A stretch of 35,555 nucleotides of DNA from an uncultured Spirochaetia bacterium (lineage in GTDB: Bacteria; Spirochaetota; Brachyspiria; Brachyspirales; Brachyspiraceae), in contig CAMQVF010000009.1 in the NCBI GenBank assembly GCA_947038115.1, positions 1 to 35,555 of the forward strand. The letters run 5' to 3'. This document shows positions 8,214 to 16,996 of this stretch, one piece after another. The notes beneath the pieces are model-generated. The model saw only the letters and a program-made list of their open reading frames with translations. It had not been told where the DNA came from and searched no databases. The translations under genes were made by a program, and so were the position numbers. Every line of letters starts with the position of its first letter. Within the stretch, counting starts at the first letter, position 1.

Positions 8214-9076
8214 ATCAACTCAAGTTTATAAAAGTCTATATTTTTTATTATATTATTTTTACATAAAATATTATAATCGATATCTTGATCCACACTATTT
8301 TTATATAAAGTAAACATAGAAGAACCTGAGCCACTCATATGCACATTTTTAGATAAAATATTTTCTATAGATTTTTTAGCCGTAAAAACTTCATTTTTTA
8401 AAGCAAAAACATTGGGCTCAAATATATTATACAAAGATTTCTCTACGCTTTCAAACGAATAATCGCTTTTTATCATATTCTTAAAACTTTGAAAATCACC
8501 TTTGTCAAACATAGAACTATCAAAATTCGAGTAAGCTTCTTTGGTTGAAACATGAATATTTGGATAAAATAAAATTATAGAAAATGGCAATTTATTTTTA
8601 ATAGACTCTAAAATCTCACCAATTCCAGAAACCCAGCAACATCCACCAATTAAAAAAAATGAAACATCGGCACCAAATAAAGTAGCAATTTTCAGAAGAT
8701 GATCATCACTCAATTTGTTATCAATTACGCTATTAAAAAATTTCATTAAATAGGCAGCATTTGATGAGCCTCCGCCAAGACCAGCACCAGTAGGTATATT
8801 TTTTTTAATATGAATATCGTAATTTTTTTTAAGCTTTAGATTGTCTTTAAAATAATTAAAAACTTTGGTGCATATATTATCTTCACTGTCATCAATCGCA
8901 TATTTACCTGAAGTCGATATTTTATAACAATTGCTTTCTTTGATGATAATCTCATCATATAAATTGACAGTATGAAAAAGACTTTCGATTAGATGATAAT
9001 TATCTTCTCTCTTTTTTATAATATCTAAAAATAGATTTATTTTCGCAAATGATTTAATAATTGTTGAATCAGACAT
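8210..9076 (-). CDS. ispE: 4-diphosphocytidyl-2-C-methyl-D-erythritol kinase
   Basis: A 288-residue GHMP-family kinase that phosphorylates CDP-methylerythritol in the MEP pathway of isoprenoid synthesis. The ATP-binding motif PTGAGLGGGSSNAA is near residues 90-105, the N-terminal SFAKINLFLDI segment is typical of IspE, and the C-terminal MSGSGSSMF motif is present near residue 250. It is last in a minus-strand operon pepA-thiG-ispE (17 bases after thiG). The ATG at 9076 starts six or so residues before the conserved AKIN motif, as expected. Confidence 0.93.
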   Translation of the reverse strand: MSDSTIIKSFAKINLFLDIIKKREDNYHLIESLFHTVNLYDEIIIKESNCYKISTSGKYAIDDSEDNICTKVFNYFKDNLKLKKNYDIHIKKNIPTGAGLGGGSSNAAYLMKFFNSVIDNKLSDDHLLKIATLFGADVSFFLIGGCCWVSGIGEILESIKNKLPFSIILFYPNIHVSTKEAYSNFDSSMFDKGDFQSFKNMIKSDYSFESVEKSLYNIFEPNVFALKNEVFTAKKSIENILSKNVHMSGSGSSMFTLYKNSVDQDIDYNILCKNNIIKNIDFYKLELI

Positions 9077-9093
9077 AATTTAGAAGTATAAAA

Positions 9094-9867
9094 TTAATTT
9101 TTATGTAAAAACCCAGTTAGAGGAGATGAGGCTTCCGCATAGTCTTTGATAGGTGCAGTTTTCGCATTAAATGCCAACCTACCCGCCTCGATAGCTTTAG
9201 AAAATGCCAAAGCCATATTAGCAGGATCCCCCGCAACAGCAACTGCCGTGTTCACTAAAACAGCACTAGCACCCAACTCCATAGCATAGGACGCATGGCT
9301 TGGCTTACCAATGCCAGCATCCACAACTATTGGAAGATCTATTTCACTAATAAGTATCTTAATCATCTCTTCGGTACTAACACCTTTATTCGTCCCTATC
9401 GGAGACCCCAAAGGCATAATACTCGCAGCTCCTGCATTCATAAGCCTACGAGCGTCATTCAAGTCAGGGTTCATATAAGGCATTACAATAAACCCTTCTT
9501 TTGCAAGAATTTCAGTGGCTTTAATAGTTTCAAAATTATCGGGTAGTAAATATTTACTATCATTTATAACTTCAATTTTTATAAAATCACTTTTACACAT
9601 CACACGAGCAAGACGAGCAATTCGGCAAGCCTCTTCAGCATCTCTCGCTCCTGATGTATTTGGCATTAAAATTATATTTTCAGGTATGAAAGATAAAATA
9701 TTCTCATCTTTAGCATTCAAATCAACTCTTCTAAGAGCAACAGTTACAAGTTGAGTTTTACTTGCGACAATGCTTTCTTTCATAAGAATATTAGAAGAGA
9801 ATTTTCCAGTGCCTAAAAAAAATCTACTTTCAAACTCATAATTAGATATTTTTAATTTTCCAAACAT
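9094..9867 (-). CDS. thiG: Thiazole synthase
   Basis: A 257-residue TIM-barrel enzyme making the thiazole phosphate moiety of thiamine from 1-deoxyxylulose 5-phosphate, dehydroglycine and ThiS thiocarboxylate. Lys97 in [16 protein letters not shown] is the Schiff-base lysine of the family. The phosphate-binding stretches [12 protein letters not shown] and [11 protein letters not shown] and the C-terminal ASSPLTGF are all present. It sits between pepA (20 bases) and ispE (17 bases). thiS, thiF and thiH are not in the window; thiD is at 16152. Both ThiG and the MEP pathway draw on deoxyxylulose phosphate, which may explain pairing with ispE. No TPP riboswitch is seen upstream. Confidence 0.93.
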   Translation of the reverse strand: MFGKLKISNYEFESRFFLGTGKFSSNILMKESIVASKTQLVTVALRRVDLNAKDENILSFIPENIILMPNTSGARDAEEACRIARLARVMCKSDFIKIEVINDSKYLLPDNFETIKATEILAKEGFIVMPYMNPDLNDARRLMNAGAASIMPLGSPIGTNKGVSTEEMIKILISEIDLPIVVDAGIGKPSHASYAMELGASAVLVNTAVAVAGDPANMALAFSKAIEAGRLAFNAKTAPIKDYAEASSPLTGFLHKN

Positions 9868-9887
9868 ATTTTAAACCTTTATATAAA

Positions 9888-11357
9888 CTAAAGTACTGAA
9901 AGTCTTTCTACAGTAGCTGTCAAAAGACGAACACCAACACCAGTCGCATCTTTAGGCTCATAATATCTAGCTTTACTTAAATATGAAGTTCCTGCGATGT
10001 CAAGATGTGCCCATTTAGCACCCTCTGTAAAATGAGAAAGGAAGAATGCAGCTAAAATAGTTCCACCACCATTTTTACCGCCAGTATTAAGAATATCAGC
10101 TACATCTGATTTAATGAAAGCACCGTATTCTTCAAACATAGGAAGCTCCCATACTCTTTCATAAGTCTCATCGCCTGCTTCTTTTATAACATTTATAAAC
10201 TCTTTATCATTACCTAAAACAGCAGTGGCAATTTGCCCTAAAGCAACAGTGCAAGCACCAGTTAAAGTAGCAATATCGATAATATAATCAGGTTGATAAT
10301 TTTTTATTGCATAAGCCAAAGCATCAGCTAAAATGATACGCCCTTCAGCATCAGTATTTCCAACTTCAATAGTAACACCATTATACATTCTAACGATATC
10401 ACCAGGGTTTTGTGCCCCACTACCAGTTTTATTATCAGTTAAAGGTGCTATTGCGATAACATTAGCATCAAGGTTTTTATCAGCAATTAAATATAAAGCT
10501 CCACAAACAGCAGCAGCTCCAGCCATGTCATCTTTCATACCATACATGCTATCAGCAGATTTAAGCGACATTCCACCAGTATCAAATGTTATTCCTTTAC
10601 CAACTAAAACTATAGTCTTTTTAGCATTGGCAGGTCGATACTCCCCTATAAACATACGTGCAGGGTTGGCACTTCCAGCATTAACAGCTAGAATACCATT
10701 AAGTCCAAGCGTTTTCATTTGTTTTTCATCTATAACAGTTGTTTTAATTTCTCTATCTTGACACTCTTTTGTTGCTCTTTCAACGAAATTCAAAGAATTA
10801 ATAACATTACTAGGCTCATTAACCATATCACGAGTCCACTCAACTGCATTATAAATAGTTATAGCATTCTTAATAGCCTCTTCAGTATCTTTTTTATTAT
10901 CAGAAACTAAAGAAACAGAACTTACTGTATTTACCGATTTAAGTCTTTTAGCACCCAAATATTTTGTAAAGTTGTAAGAAGATAAAAGGATTCCACAACA
11001 AAAATCTTCATATGATTCAATAGAAGCAATTTCCGCAAATAGTGGAGCAACCTCAACATCAATATCTTTAATAGCATTCACTCGCATCGCACTTACAAGA
11101 AGTGACCCAGCACGTCTCCAAGTTTCAGATGTGTAATTTTTAACATCAGTGTATGTAATAAATATAATTCTATGCGCTTCACTATAAGCTATAGCAAATG
11201 GCATACAACTTTCGAAATGATTATTAGCAACAAGCTCTTCAAATATAGCTCTATGTTCATCTTCAAATGATGACAAAATTGCCGAATCATCCTCTACTTT
11301 TACAAAGACAGCAATCGTATTCTTTTTATTGTAACTACTAGCGTGTTTAATTTCCAT
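9888..11357 (-). CDS. pepA: Leucyl aminopeptidase (M17 family)
   Basis: A 489-residue cytosolic metallo-aminopeptidase removing N-terminal residues from peptides. The two metal-binding signatures of M17 peptidases are present: GKGITFDTGGMSLK around residue 255 and NTDAEGRIILADAL around residue 338. The N-terminal 150 residues are the usual, poorly conserved macrodomain-like region. The length is typical of the family. First gene of the pepA-thiG-ispE operon; AAGGATGA stands before the ATG at 11357. Confidence 0.93.
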   Translation of the reverse strand: MEIKHASSYNKKNTIAVFVKVEDDSAILSSFEDEHRAIFEELVANNHFESCMPFAIAYSEAHRIIFITYTDVKNYTSETWRRAGSLLVSAMRVNAIKDIDVEVAPLFAEIASIESYEDFCCGILLSSYNFTKYLGAKRLKSVNTVSSVSLVSDNKKDTEEAIKNAITIYNAVEWTRDMVNEPSNVINSLNFVERATKECQDREIKTTVIDEKQMKTLGLNGILAVNAGSANPARMFIGEYRPANAKKTIVLVGKGITFDTGGMSLKSADSMYGMKDDMAGAAAVCGALYLIADKNLDANVIAIAPLTDNKTGSGAQNPGDIVRMYNGVTIEVGNTDAEGRIILADALAYAIKNYQPDYIIDIATLTGACTVALGQIATAVLGNDKEFINVIKEAGDETYERVWELPMFEEYGAFIKSDVADILNTGGKNGGGTILAAFFLSHFTEGAKWAHLDIAGTSYLSKARYYEPKDATGVGVRLLTATVERLSVL

Positions 11358-11393
11358 GAAGTCATCCTTATTAATTAATAATATACAAAGCTA

Positions 11394-11422
11394 ATACTAT
11401 AATAGTAGCTCAATTATGTCAA
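11394..11422 (-). promoter_or_regulatory. Promoter candidate for pepA-thiG-ispE
   Basis: On the minus strand, a perfect TTGACA (11422-11417) and TAGTAT (11399-11394) are 17 bases apart, about 40 bases before the pepA start. It lies just beyond the metK terminator, so pepA has its own promoter. Confidence 0.6.
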
Positions 11423-11431
11423 AATTTTTAA

Positions 11432-11480
11432 TAAAAAAAGACATGAACTACTTAATTTTTAAATAGCGCATGTCTTAAAA
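11432..11480 (-). terminator. Rho-independent terminator of metK
   Basis: On the minus strand, AAGACATG (11476-11469) pairs with CATGTCTT (11446-11439), with further A-U rich pairing inside, followed by a run of U. It lies just past the metK stop at 11494. Confidence 0.8.
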
Positions 11481-11493
11481 TTTATCTAATTAA

Positions 11494-12657
11494 TTATACA
11501 GCGAATAAATTTTTAATATCTGTATTCTCCCAAGTAAAATCTTTATCCTCACGTCCAAAATGACCATAAGCAGTAGTCTTTTGATATATTGGACGAAGCA
11601 AGTCTAGTTTTTCAATTATACCACTAGGTGTCAAATCGATTTTATTTTTAACAATAGCTGCAATAACTTCATCATGAACTTTTCCAGTGCCATAAGTATT
11701 AACATATACAGACAATGGCTCAGGTACACCAATCGCATATGCAAATTGAACCAATACTCTTTTAGCTATGCCACTAGCAACGATATTTTTAGCAACATAA
11801 CGAGCCATATAACAAGCTCGTCTATCAACTTTTGAAGGGTCTTTTCCACTGAAAGCACCACCACCATGAGCACCATGTCCACCATAAGTGTCAACAATAA
11901 TTTTACGTCCAGTCAAACCACAATCCCCCATAGGACCGCCGATTACAAATGAACCAGTTGGATTAATAAAATATTTTGTCTCTTTATCAATCATATTCTG
12001 AGGACATACATGTGATATAACATGTTTTTTAATATCTTCTTCAATTTGTTTATGAGGTATATTTGCTTCATGTTGTGAAGATATAACAATAGCCTCAAGT
12101 CTTGAAGCTTTTCCATCTTGATACTCAACAGTTATTTGTGATTTACCGTCTGGGCGAAGATAAGGAAGTGTTCCATTTTTTCTCACTTCAGTTAATCTCT
12201 CAGCCAATCTATGAGCCAAGTGAATACTTAAAGGCATTAATGTTTCAGTTTCATCAATAGCATAACCAAACATTATACCTTGGTCACCAGCACCTAAAGT
12301 TTTATTAAACATTCCTTTACCAGCCGATACTCCCATGTCGATATCAGGTGACTGTTGTTGAATAGCTTCCATAACAGCACAAGTTGTCGCATCAAAACCC
12401 ATATCGCTATGAGTGTAGCCTATGCGTGTTAATGTTTCTCTAGCAATTTTTTGATAATCAAGATGAGCAGATGTTGTAATTTCACCTGCCATAAAAATCA
12501 TACCCGTTTTTGCTAAAGTTTCACAAGCAACACGTGCCGATTTGTCACTTTCAAGACAAGCATCGAGAACAGCATCACTGACTGCATCACAAATTTTATC
12601 GGGATGCCCTTCAGTTACAGACTCTGAAGAAAAGTGATAGTTTTTTATTTCTGACAT
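11494..12657 (-). CDS. metK: S-adenosylmethionine synthetase
   Basis: A 387-residue enzyme making SAM from methionine and ATP, cytosolic. Family motifs are all there: [17 protein letters not shown] at the N-terminus, [12 protein letters not shown] near residue 120, and the glycine-rich loop [20 protein letters not shown] near residue 260. Length is normal. The ATG at 12657 has TAGGAGA nine bases upstream. The gene is monocistronic, with its own promoter, a SAM-I riboswitch leader and a terminator, so its expression should fall as its product accumulates. Confidence 0.96.
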   Translation of the reverse strand: MSEIKNYHFSSESVTEGHPDKICDAVSDAVLDACLESDKSARVACETLAKTGMIFMAGEITTSAHLDYQKIARETLTRIGYTHSDMGFDATTCAVMEAIQQQSPDIDMGVSAGKGMFNKTLGAGDQGIMFGYAIDETETLMPLSIHLAHRLAERLTEVRKNGTLPYLRPDGKSQITVEYQDGKASRLEAIVISSQHEANIPHKQIEEDIKKHVISHVCPQNMIDKETKYFINPTGSFVIGGPMGDCGLTGRKIIVDTYGGHGAHGGGAFSGKDPSKVDRRACYMARYVAKNIVASGIAKRVLVQFAYAIGVPEPLSVYVNTYGTGKVHDEVIAAIVKNKIDLTPSGIIEKLDLLRPIYQKTTAYGHFGREDKDFTWENTDIKNLFAV

Positions 12658-12778
12658 AAATATCTCCTAAATATTATTATTTACTAAGTATATTTTATGC
12701 ATTAAGGTTTAGCATATCATCTTTGATTTTTTATTCTATTAGAAAGACAACTGAAGTTTTTTGAAATATCAATGTTCT

Positions 12779-12895
12779 TTCATCTTTATAAGCATTTTAT
12801 ACAAACACTTATAGGAATTAGCACCTTTTAGAATAAACATCTAAAGGTTGCTACGGTATCATAGGGCCTTTCCCTCCACCGATCTTGATGAATAT
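12779..12895 (-). promoter_or_regulatory. SAM-I (S-box) riboswitch upstream of metK
   Basis: Read on the minus strand, the leader contains the S-box core in order: P1 5' strand (ATATTCATC, 12895-12887), then GGTGGAGGGA, GGCCCTATGA, GCAACC, AGGTGCTAATTCC, and the P1 3' strand GATGAA (12784-12779). These are the conserved elements of the SAM-I aptamer, including the P2 kink-turn and the J4/1-proximal sequences. It lies about 120 bases ahead of metK, the expected target. I do not see a strong GC-rich terminator between aptamer and gene, so control of either transcription or translation is possible. Confidence 0.93.
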
Positions 12896-12928
12896 GCTTT
12901 ATTTAAAAGCATTAAAATTTATTAGATT

Positions 12929-12956
12929 ATTTTAGCATTTTTTATTATATTGTCAA
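12929..12956 (-). promoter_or_regulatory. Promoter of the riboswitch-metK transcript
   Basis: On the minus strand, a perfect TTGACA (12956-12951), 16 bases, then TAAAAT (12934-12929). Transcription would start near 12922, about 25 bases ahead of the riboswitch P1 helix. Confidence 0.7.
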
Positions 12957-13089
12957 GTGTTATAACAAAAATTAATTCATTTAAATTTATTATAAATAAC
13001 TCATAATCGAAAGTCTAAAAAAACCGATATTTAGATATATTTGCAAAATAATTATAGAAAATGCAAAAATAATAAAAAGTGGAATATAG

Positions 13090-14085
13090 ATGAAAGTTTT
13101 TATAAATAATAAAGAATTATCAATATCATTAGAAAACGAGAAAAATGCATTTGATATTATAAGTCAAATAGAAATATTATGTAACGAAAACAAACTTCTT
13201 CTTAGTCGTATACTTATAAATGATGAAGAATTTATACTGAGTGATACATCTAATATAGAAATAAATAAAATAGAAACTATAAATATAGAAGCATTAAGCT
13301 TTACAGAATATGCATTGGATAGTTTATTTTCTATTAGAGAATACACTCAAAAAATAGCAGACATAACACCTGAGACAATAATAGATAACGATATAAATTC
13401 CATTTTGCAAGGTATTGACTGGATTTTAGAATCAGTTCCACAAGTTTTATTTTTAGTAAATATGGCATTAGAAGATTATTCTATTATGCATATATTAAAA
13501 ACACTTGAAGTAAAAAAAGAAATGCTTACCTCATTAAAAAATGATGACAATAAAGATGATATTATAAAATTCTTAAAAGATGACTTTAAGCCATTCTTAA
13601 AAGATAAAATGATTATTACTATGGATATATTAATATCTGAAGCTGAAATTAATACTATTTTAGCACTCACAATAAACACAGATAAAAGTAATGCACTTTA
13701 CAGAATAAGTTCTTTAAAAATATTTTCTGATGTTATAATTAAACTCATTAGAAATGTAGTTAATAATCTACAAACTGGAAATGATAAAGACGCTTTCATT
13801 TTATCAGAAAAATTTTCAAAAGTAGTAAGCTCAATATTTGCGGTAATATCACAAGTGTTAAATATATATGATATCAGTTTAGAGTCGATAAAAAAAGATG
13901 GTGTATCGCTAGAAGAGAAAGTTCTCAATTTTAATAATATCACAAATAATATTGTAGATGCTTTTCAAAATGAAGACTATGTATCGATAGCCGATATTTT
14001 AGAATATGAAATAATCGATGAAATTGAAAGCATAATGGACTATATTGATATTATAGAAAAAGAGATAGAAAATAAAAATACCTAA
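13090..14085 (+). CDS. Hypothetical acidic helical protein
   Basis: A 331-residue protein I do not recognise. Residues 1-60 look like a small alpha/beta (beta-grasp-like) domain: two strands, a helix with DIISQIEILCNENKL, and further strands. The remaining 270 residues are rich in Ile, Leu, Asp, Glu and Lys and appear all-helical, possibly in helical repeats or a coiled coil. There is no signal peptide, membrane segment or metal motif; Cys is nearly absent. It is followed 11 bases later by rarA, so the two are probably co-transcribed. The codon use and AT content match the surrounding genes. Confidence 0.75.
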   Translation: MKVFINNKELSISLENEKNAFDIISQIEILCNENKLLLSRILINDEEFILSDTSNIEINKIETINIEALSFTEYALDSLFSIREYTQKIADITPETIIDNDINSILQGIDWILESVPQVLFLVNMALEDYSIMHILKTLEVKKEMLTSLKNDDNKDDIIKFLKDDFKPFLKDKMIITMDILISEAEINTILALTINTDKSNALYRISSLKIFSDVIIKLIRNVVNNLQTGNDKDAFILSEKFSKVVSSIFAVISQVLNIYDISLESIKKDGVSLEEKVLNFNNITNNIVDAFQNEDYVSIADILEYEIIDEIESIMDYIDIIEKEIENKNT

Positions 14086-14096
14086 AAGATGAAAAA

Positions 14097-15422
14097 ATGT
14101 CTGAACAAGATTTATTTGACTTCAATGACAATATTGGAAATAAACTCGTCCCATTAGCAGACAAGATGCGTCCAAACACTTTAGATGAAATATATGGGCA
14201 AGAACATATTTTATCTAAAGGCAAACCGTTAACACGAATGATAGAAAATGATAGAATAATATCTTTAATATTCCATGGCCCTCCGGGAACTGGAAAATCG
14301 ACACTTGCTAATATAATTATAAAAAAAACAAAAAGCGAATATATCAGTCTTAATGCTGTGCTTTCAAATGTTGCCGAACTTAGGTCTGCAATAAAAAAAG
14401 CTGAAAGTAATTTACAAAATGGAAAATCGACAATACTTTTTATAGATGAAATTCATCGCTTCTCAAGAAGTCAACAAGATTCGCTACTCCCCGCAATAGA
14501 AAAAGGAATTATAATACTTATAGCAAGTACAACTCAAAATCCTTACTTTTATTTAAATAAGGCATTATTATCACGTGTCATGCTTTTTGAATTTAAACCA
14601 CTTGAAGATAACAATGTAAAAACAGCTCTATTAAATGCTATAGCCGATGAAAAAAGAGGACTTGGAAAAGAAGAACTGAATATCACAGACAGTAGTATCG
14701 ATTTAATAGTAAAGTCGGCATTGGGCGATATTAGAAAAGCTTTAACATATTTAGAAATGTCTTTTTTATCGGTTGAGCTCGATGATGAAAATGATTTACC
14801 AACAATAACTGATGACATAGTAAAAGAAGTTACAAATAGAAAAGCAATACAATTTGATAGAGATGGTGATGACCATTATAATATAATAAGTGCTTTTATA
14901 AAAAGTGTTCGGGGAAGTGATGTTAATGCTGCCTTATATTATCTTGCTAGAATGCTTGAGTCGGGTGAGGACCCTAGGTTTATAACAAGACGGCTTTCTG
15001 TGCTTGCCGCTGAAGATATTGGGCTTGCTAATATAAATGCATTAAATGTAGTTTCATCACTTATAAATGTCGTAGAGTTTATTGGAATGCCTGAAGCAAG
15101 AATTGCATTATCAGAAGTTACAATTTATTTAGCATTGTCGCCAAAGTCAAACTCTGCATATCTAGCAATTGGAGAGGCACTAGCAGATATCCGCAATGGT
15201 GAAATATTAGAAATTCCAAATTATCTAAAAGATGCACACTCGAGTAATTATAGTAAAAATAGAGAACAAGAAGATTATAAATATCCTCATGATTACCCAT
15301 ATGGTGTCGTAAAACAAGATTATCTTGCAAATGGTATCAAAAAAAATTATTATAAAGCTATTGATATTGGTGAAGAAAGAGAGATAAAAAAGATATCCGA
15401 GTGGCTATTAAAACATATATAA
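14097..15422 (+). CDS. rarA: Replication-associated recombination protein A (AAA+ ATPase)
   Basis: A 441-residue RarA/MgsA/WRNIP1-family ATPase acting at stalled replication forks. Walker A is GPPGTGKST (residues 61-69), Walker B is LFIDEIHRFS (near 113-118), the sensor 1 region reads IIIASTTQNP, and the C-terminal half has the family's tetramerisation domain with RRLSVLAAEDIGLAN and the late YKYPHDYPYGVVKQDYL motif. Length is normal. It starts at an ATG 11 bases after the upstream hypothetical gene. RarA commonly occurs alone, so the pairing with that gene may be specific to this lineage. Confidence 0.93.
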   Translation: MSEQDLFDFNDNIGNKLVPLADKMRPNTLDEIYGQEHILSKGKPLTRMIENDRIISLIFHGPPGTGKSTLANIIIKKTKSEYISLNAVLSNVAELRSAIKKAESNLQNGKSTILFIDEIHRFSRSQQDSLLPAIEKGIIILIASTTQNPYFYLNKALLSRVMLFEFKPLEDNNVKTALLNAIADEKRGLGKEELNITDSSIDLIVKSALGDIRKALTYLEMSFLSVELDDENDLPTITDDIVKEVTNRKAIQFDRDGDDHYNIISAFIKSVRGSDVNAALYYLARMLESGEDPRFITRRLSVLAAEDIGLANINALNVVSSLINVVEFIGMPEARIALSEVTIYLALSPKSNSAYLAIGEALADIRNGEILEIPNYLKDAHSSNYSKNREQEDYKYPHDYPYGVVKQDYLANGIKKNYYKAIDIGEEREIKKISEWLLKHI

Positions 15423-15530
15423 TACAAATATACCTTTTATTTTAAATTTATGAATTATAAGCTGTGTCAACAAGGTTCTATACAATATATAAAATTATCA
15501 TAAAATAAAATTGTATTGAGGGATTATCGA

Positions 15531-15800
15531 ATGAAAAAAAGATCTAGAAGGCATGATGAAAATGCTAATTTAGGTATTCCTATACTGAATACTAGCAAAG
15601 CTCAAAAGATATATTCTAATAGATTTAGTGTGCAAGTCGGGGATGAAGAAATAATTCTACTTTTGGGTGTTGATAATAATGAAACAAATAATATAGATAT
15701 CACAACGAAAGTATATCTAACACTGCCTAGTTTTTTAAGGCTCTACGATGAAATGAAGATAACCCTTGATAAATTTGATTCTTTTAACACAAACAATTAA
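15531..15800 (+). CDS. DUF3467-like small protein
   Basis: An 89-residue cytosolic protein. The basic N-terminus is followed from about residue 30 by a pattern like DUF3467 (F-x-V-x-x-G-D-E-x-x-L-x-L-G, then a strand ending in a KVYLTLPSFLRL helix). DUF3467 has no settled function. I start it at the ATG at 15531, which has GAGGGAT before it; an in-frame TTG at 15516 lies inside that site. A STAS-domain gene follows 15 bases later, so the two form an operon. Confidence 0.6.
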   Translation: MKKRSRRHDENANLGIPILNTSKAQKIYSNRFSVQVGDEEIILLLGVDNNETNNIDITTKVYLTLPSFLRLYDEMKITLDKFDSFNTNN

Positions 15801-15815
15801 AGAGAGGGCTATATA

Positions 15816-16148
15816 ATGGAAACATACTGTTTAGAAAGTAAGACAAATAAATTAATTATAATCAAAAAAGAATTGAATAGAAAAACATTCGAATTCTTTG
15901 AAGATGAAATGAATCAGTTCTTAAAAGATGGAATTATTAATATAATAGTTTCATTCAAAGACATTAGCTATATTATATCTGATGCTATAAGGCTTTTAAT
16001 ACAAGCAAATGAAATTCTTAAATCAAGAGGTGGTAAAGTTATAGTTACAGATTTAAATGAATATGGAAAGTGGGCATTAAAAACATTTGACGCCTATCAT
16101 AAATTTTGCTTAGTGGACAAAATCGATAAAGCAATGACACTTATATAA
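15816..16148 (+). CDS. STAS-domain protein (anti-sigma factor antagonist-like)
   Basis: A 110-residue single-domain protein with the STAS pattern: a strand, a helix, then IINIIVSFKDISYIISDAIR, a long helix, GGKVIVTDLN and a final helix. In SpoIIAA-type proteins a serine at the start of the second helix (usually D-S-x-G) is phosphorylated by an anti-sigma kinase. Here the segment reads ISDAIRLL, which keeps a serine but not the usual DSxG context. It may act in a partner-switching pathway, though no kinase or phosphatase gene is adjacent. An AGAGAGGG ribosome binding site precedes the ATG. It ends three bases from thiD, which is convergent. Confidence 0.75.
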   Translation: METYCLESKTNKLIIIKKELNRKTFEFFEDEMNQFLKDGIINIIVSFKDISYIISDAIRLLIQANEILKSRGGKVIVTDLNEYGKWALKTFDAYHKFCLVDKIDKAMTLI

Positions 16149-16151
16149 AAA

Positions 16152-16979
16152 TTATTTATAAATACTTAAATCTAAGTGAGGCCAAATATTTACAAAATGA
16201 TTTACAGGACCATGCCCCTTACCAACGCTAGAATCTTTAGCAGCATTTAAAGCATGAAATAAGTAGACCTTCCCCATTTTACAAGCTTCTGATGTAGTAT
16301 AACCATGTGCTATAAAGCTTGTAATCGCGGCTGATAGTGTGCAACCAGTGCCATGATCATTTTTTGTTTCAATTCTTTTCGCAGTAAAAAACTCGCTAAG
16401 ACCATCACAATCCATAAATAAGTCATCAGAAGTATTCATATCAAGATGACCACCTTTAAGCATAACTGCCTCGGCACCCATATCAATAATCATTTTAGCA
16501 ACTTCTTTCATGTCATCATGTGTAATTATTTTTTTGAGCGTTAAATCTTCTGCTTCAGGTAAATTTGGAGTTATCAATGTAGCTATCGGTATAATTTTTT
16601 CTTTTAAAGCCTCAACCGCTTCTTTAAGTAAAAGTCGGTCACCACTCTTTGCAACCATTACAGGGTCAACAATAATAGGAATTCCAACAGCATTTTTTTT
16701 AAGAAAGCTAGAAACCTCATCGATTATTTCACTATTAAAAAGCATACCTAATTTTATTGCATTCGGTGTTATATCATCAAATATACATTCAAGTTGCTCG
16801 ACAATAGCATTCACTTCTATTTGATAACATGAACGCACACCTTGAGTATTTTGCACAGGCAAAGCTGTCAGAACACTCATGCCATAGCAACCTAAAGCTG
16901 AAAATGTTTTTAAATCGGCTTGAATGCCCGCACCACCCGAGCCATCAAAACCTGCAATAGTTAAGACTTTACACTTCAT
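16152..16979 (-). CDS. thiD: Hydroxymethylpyrimidine/phosphomethylpyrimidine kinase
   Basis: A 275-residue ribokinase-fold enzyme that phosphorylates HMP and HMP-P for thiamine synthesis. Diagnostic stretches are AGFDGSGGAGIQADLKTFSA at the N-terminus, VDPVMVAKSGDRLL around residue 107, and the anion-hole motif GTGCTLSAAI near residue 212. Length is normal. It follows the response-regulator gene by 17 bases in the same direction. No thiE is fused or adjacent, and it is 6 kb from thiG, so thiamine genes are scattered here. Confidence 0.93.
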   Translation of the reverse strand: MKCKVLTIAGFDGSGGAGIQADLKTFSALGCYGMSVLTALPVQNTQGVRSCYQIEVNAIVEQLECIFDDITPNAIKLGMLFNSEIIDEVSSFLKKNAVGIPIIVDPVMVAKSGDRLLLKEAVEALKEKIIPIATLITPNLPEAEDLTLKKIITHDDMKEVAKMIIDMGAEAVMLKGGHLDMNTSDDLFMDCDGLSEFFTAKRIETKNDHGTGCTLSAAITSFIAHGYTTSEACKMGKVYLFHALNAAKDSSVGKGHGPVNHFVNIWPHLDLSIYK

Positions 16980-16996
16980 AAAAAAATCCTATTCCA

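Noticed and set aside
9295-9754. Plus-strand open frames opposite thiG
   Set aside because: Shadows of thiG on the other strand; no ribosome binding sites and no recognisable product.
10333-10910. Plus-strand open frames opposite pepA (up to 142 codons)
   Set aside because: Length is due to codon bias of the real gene; the products are low-complexity and unlike any known protein.
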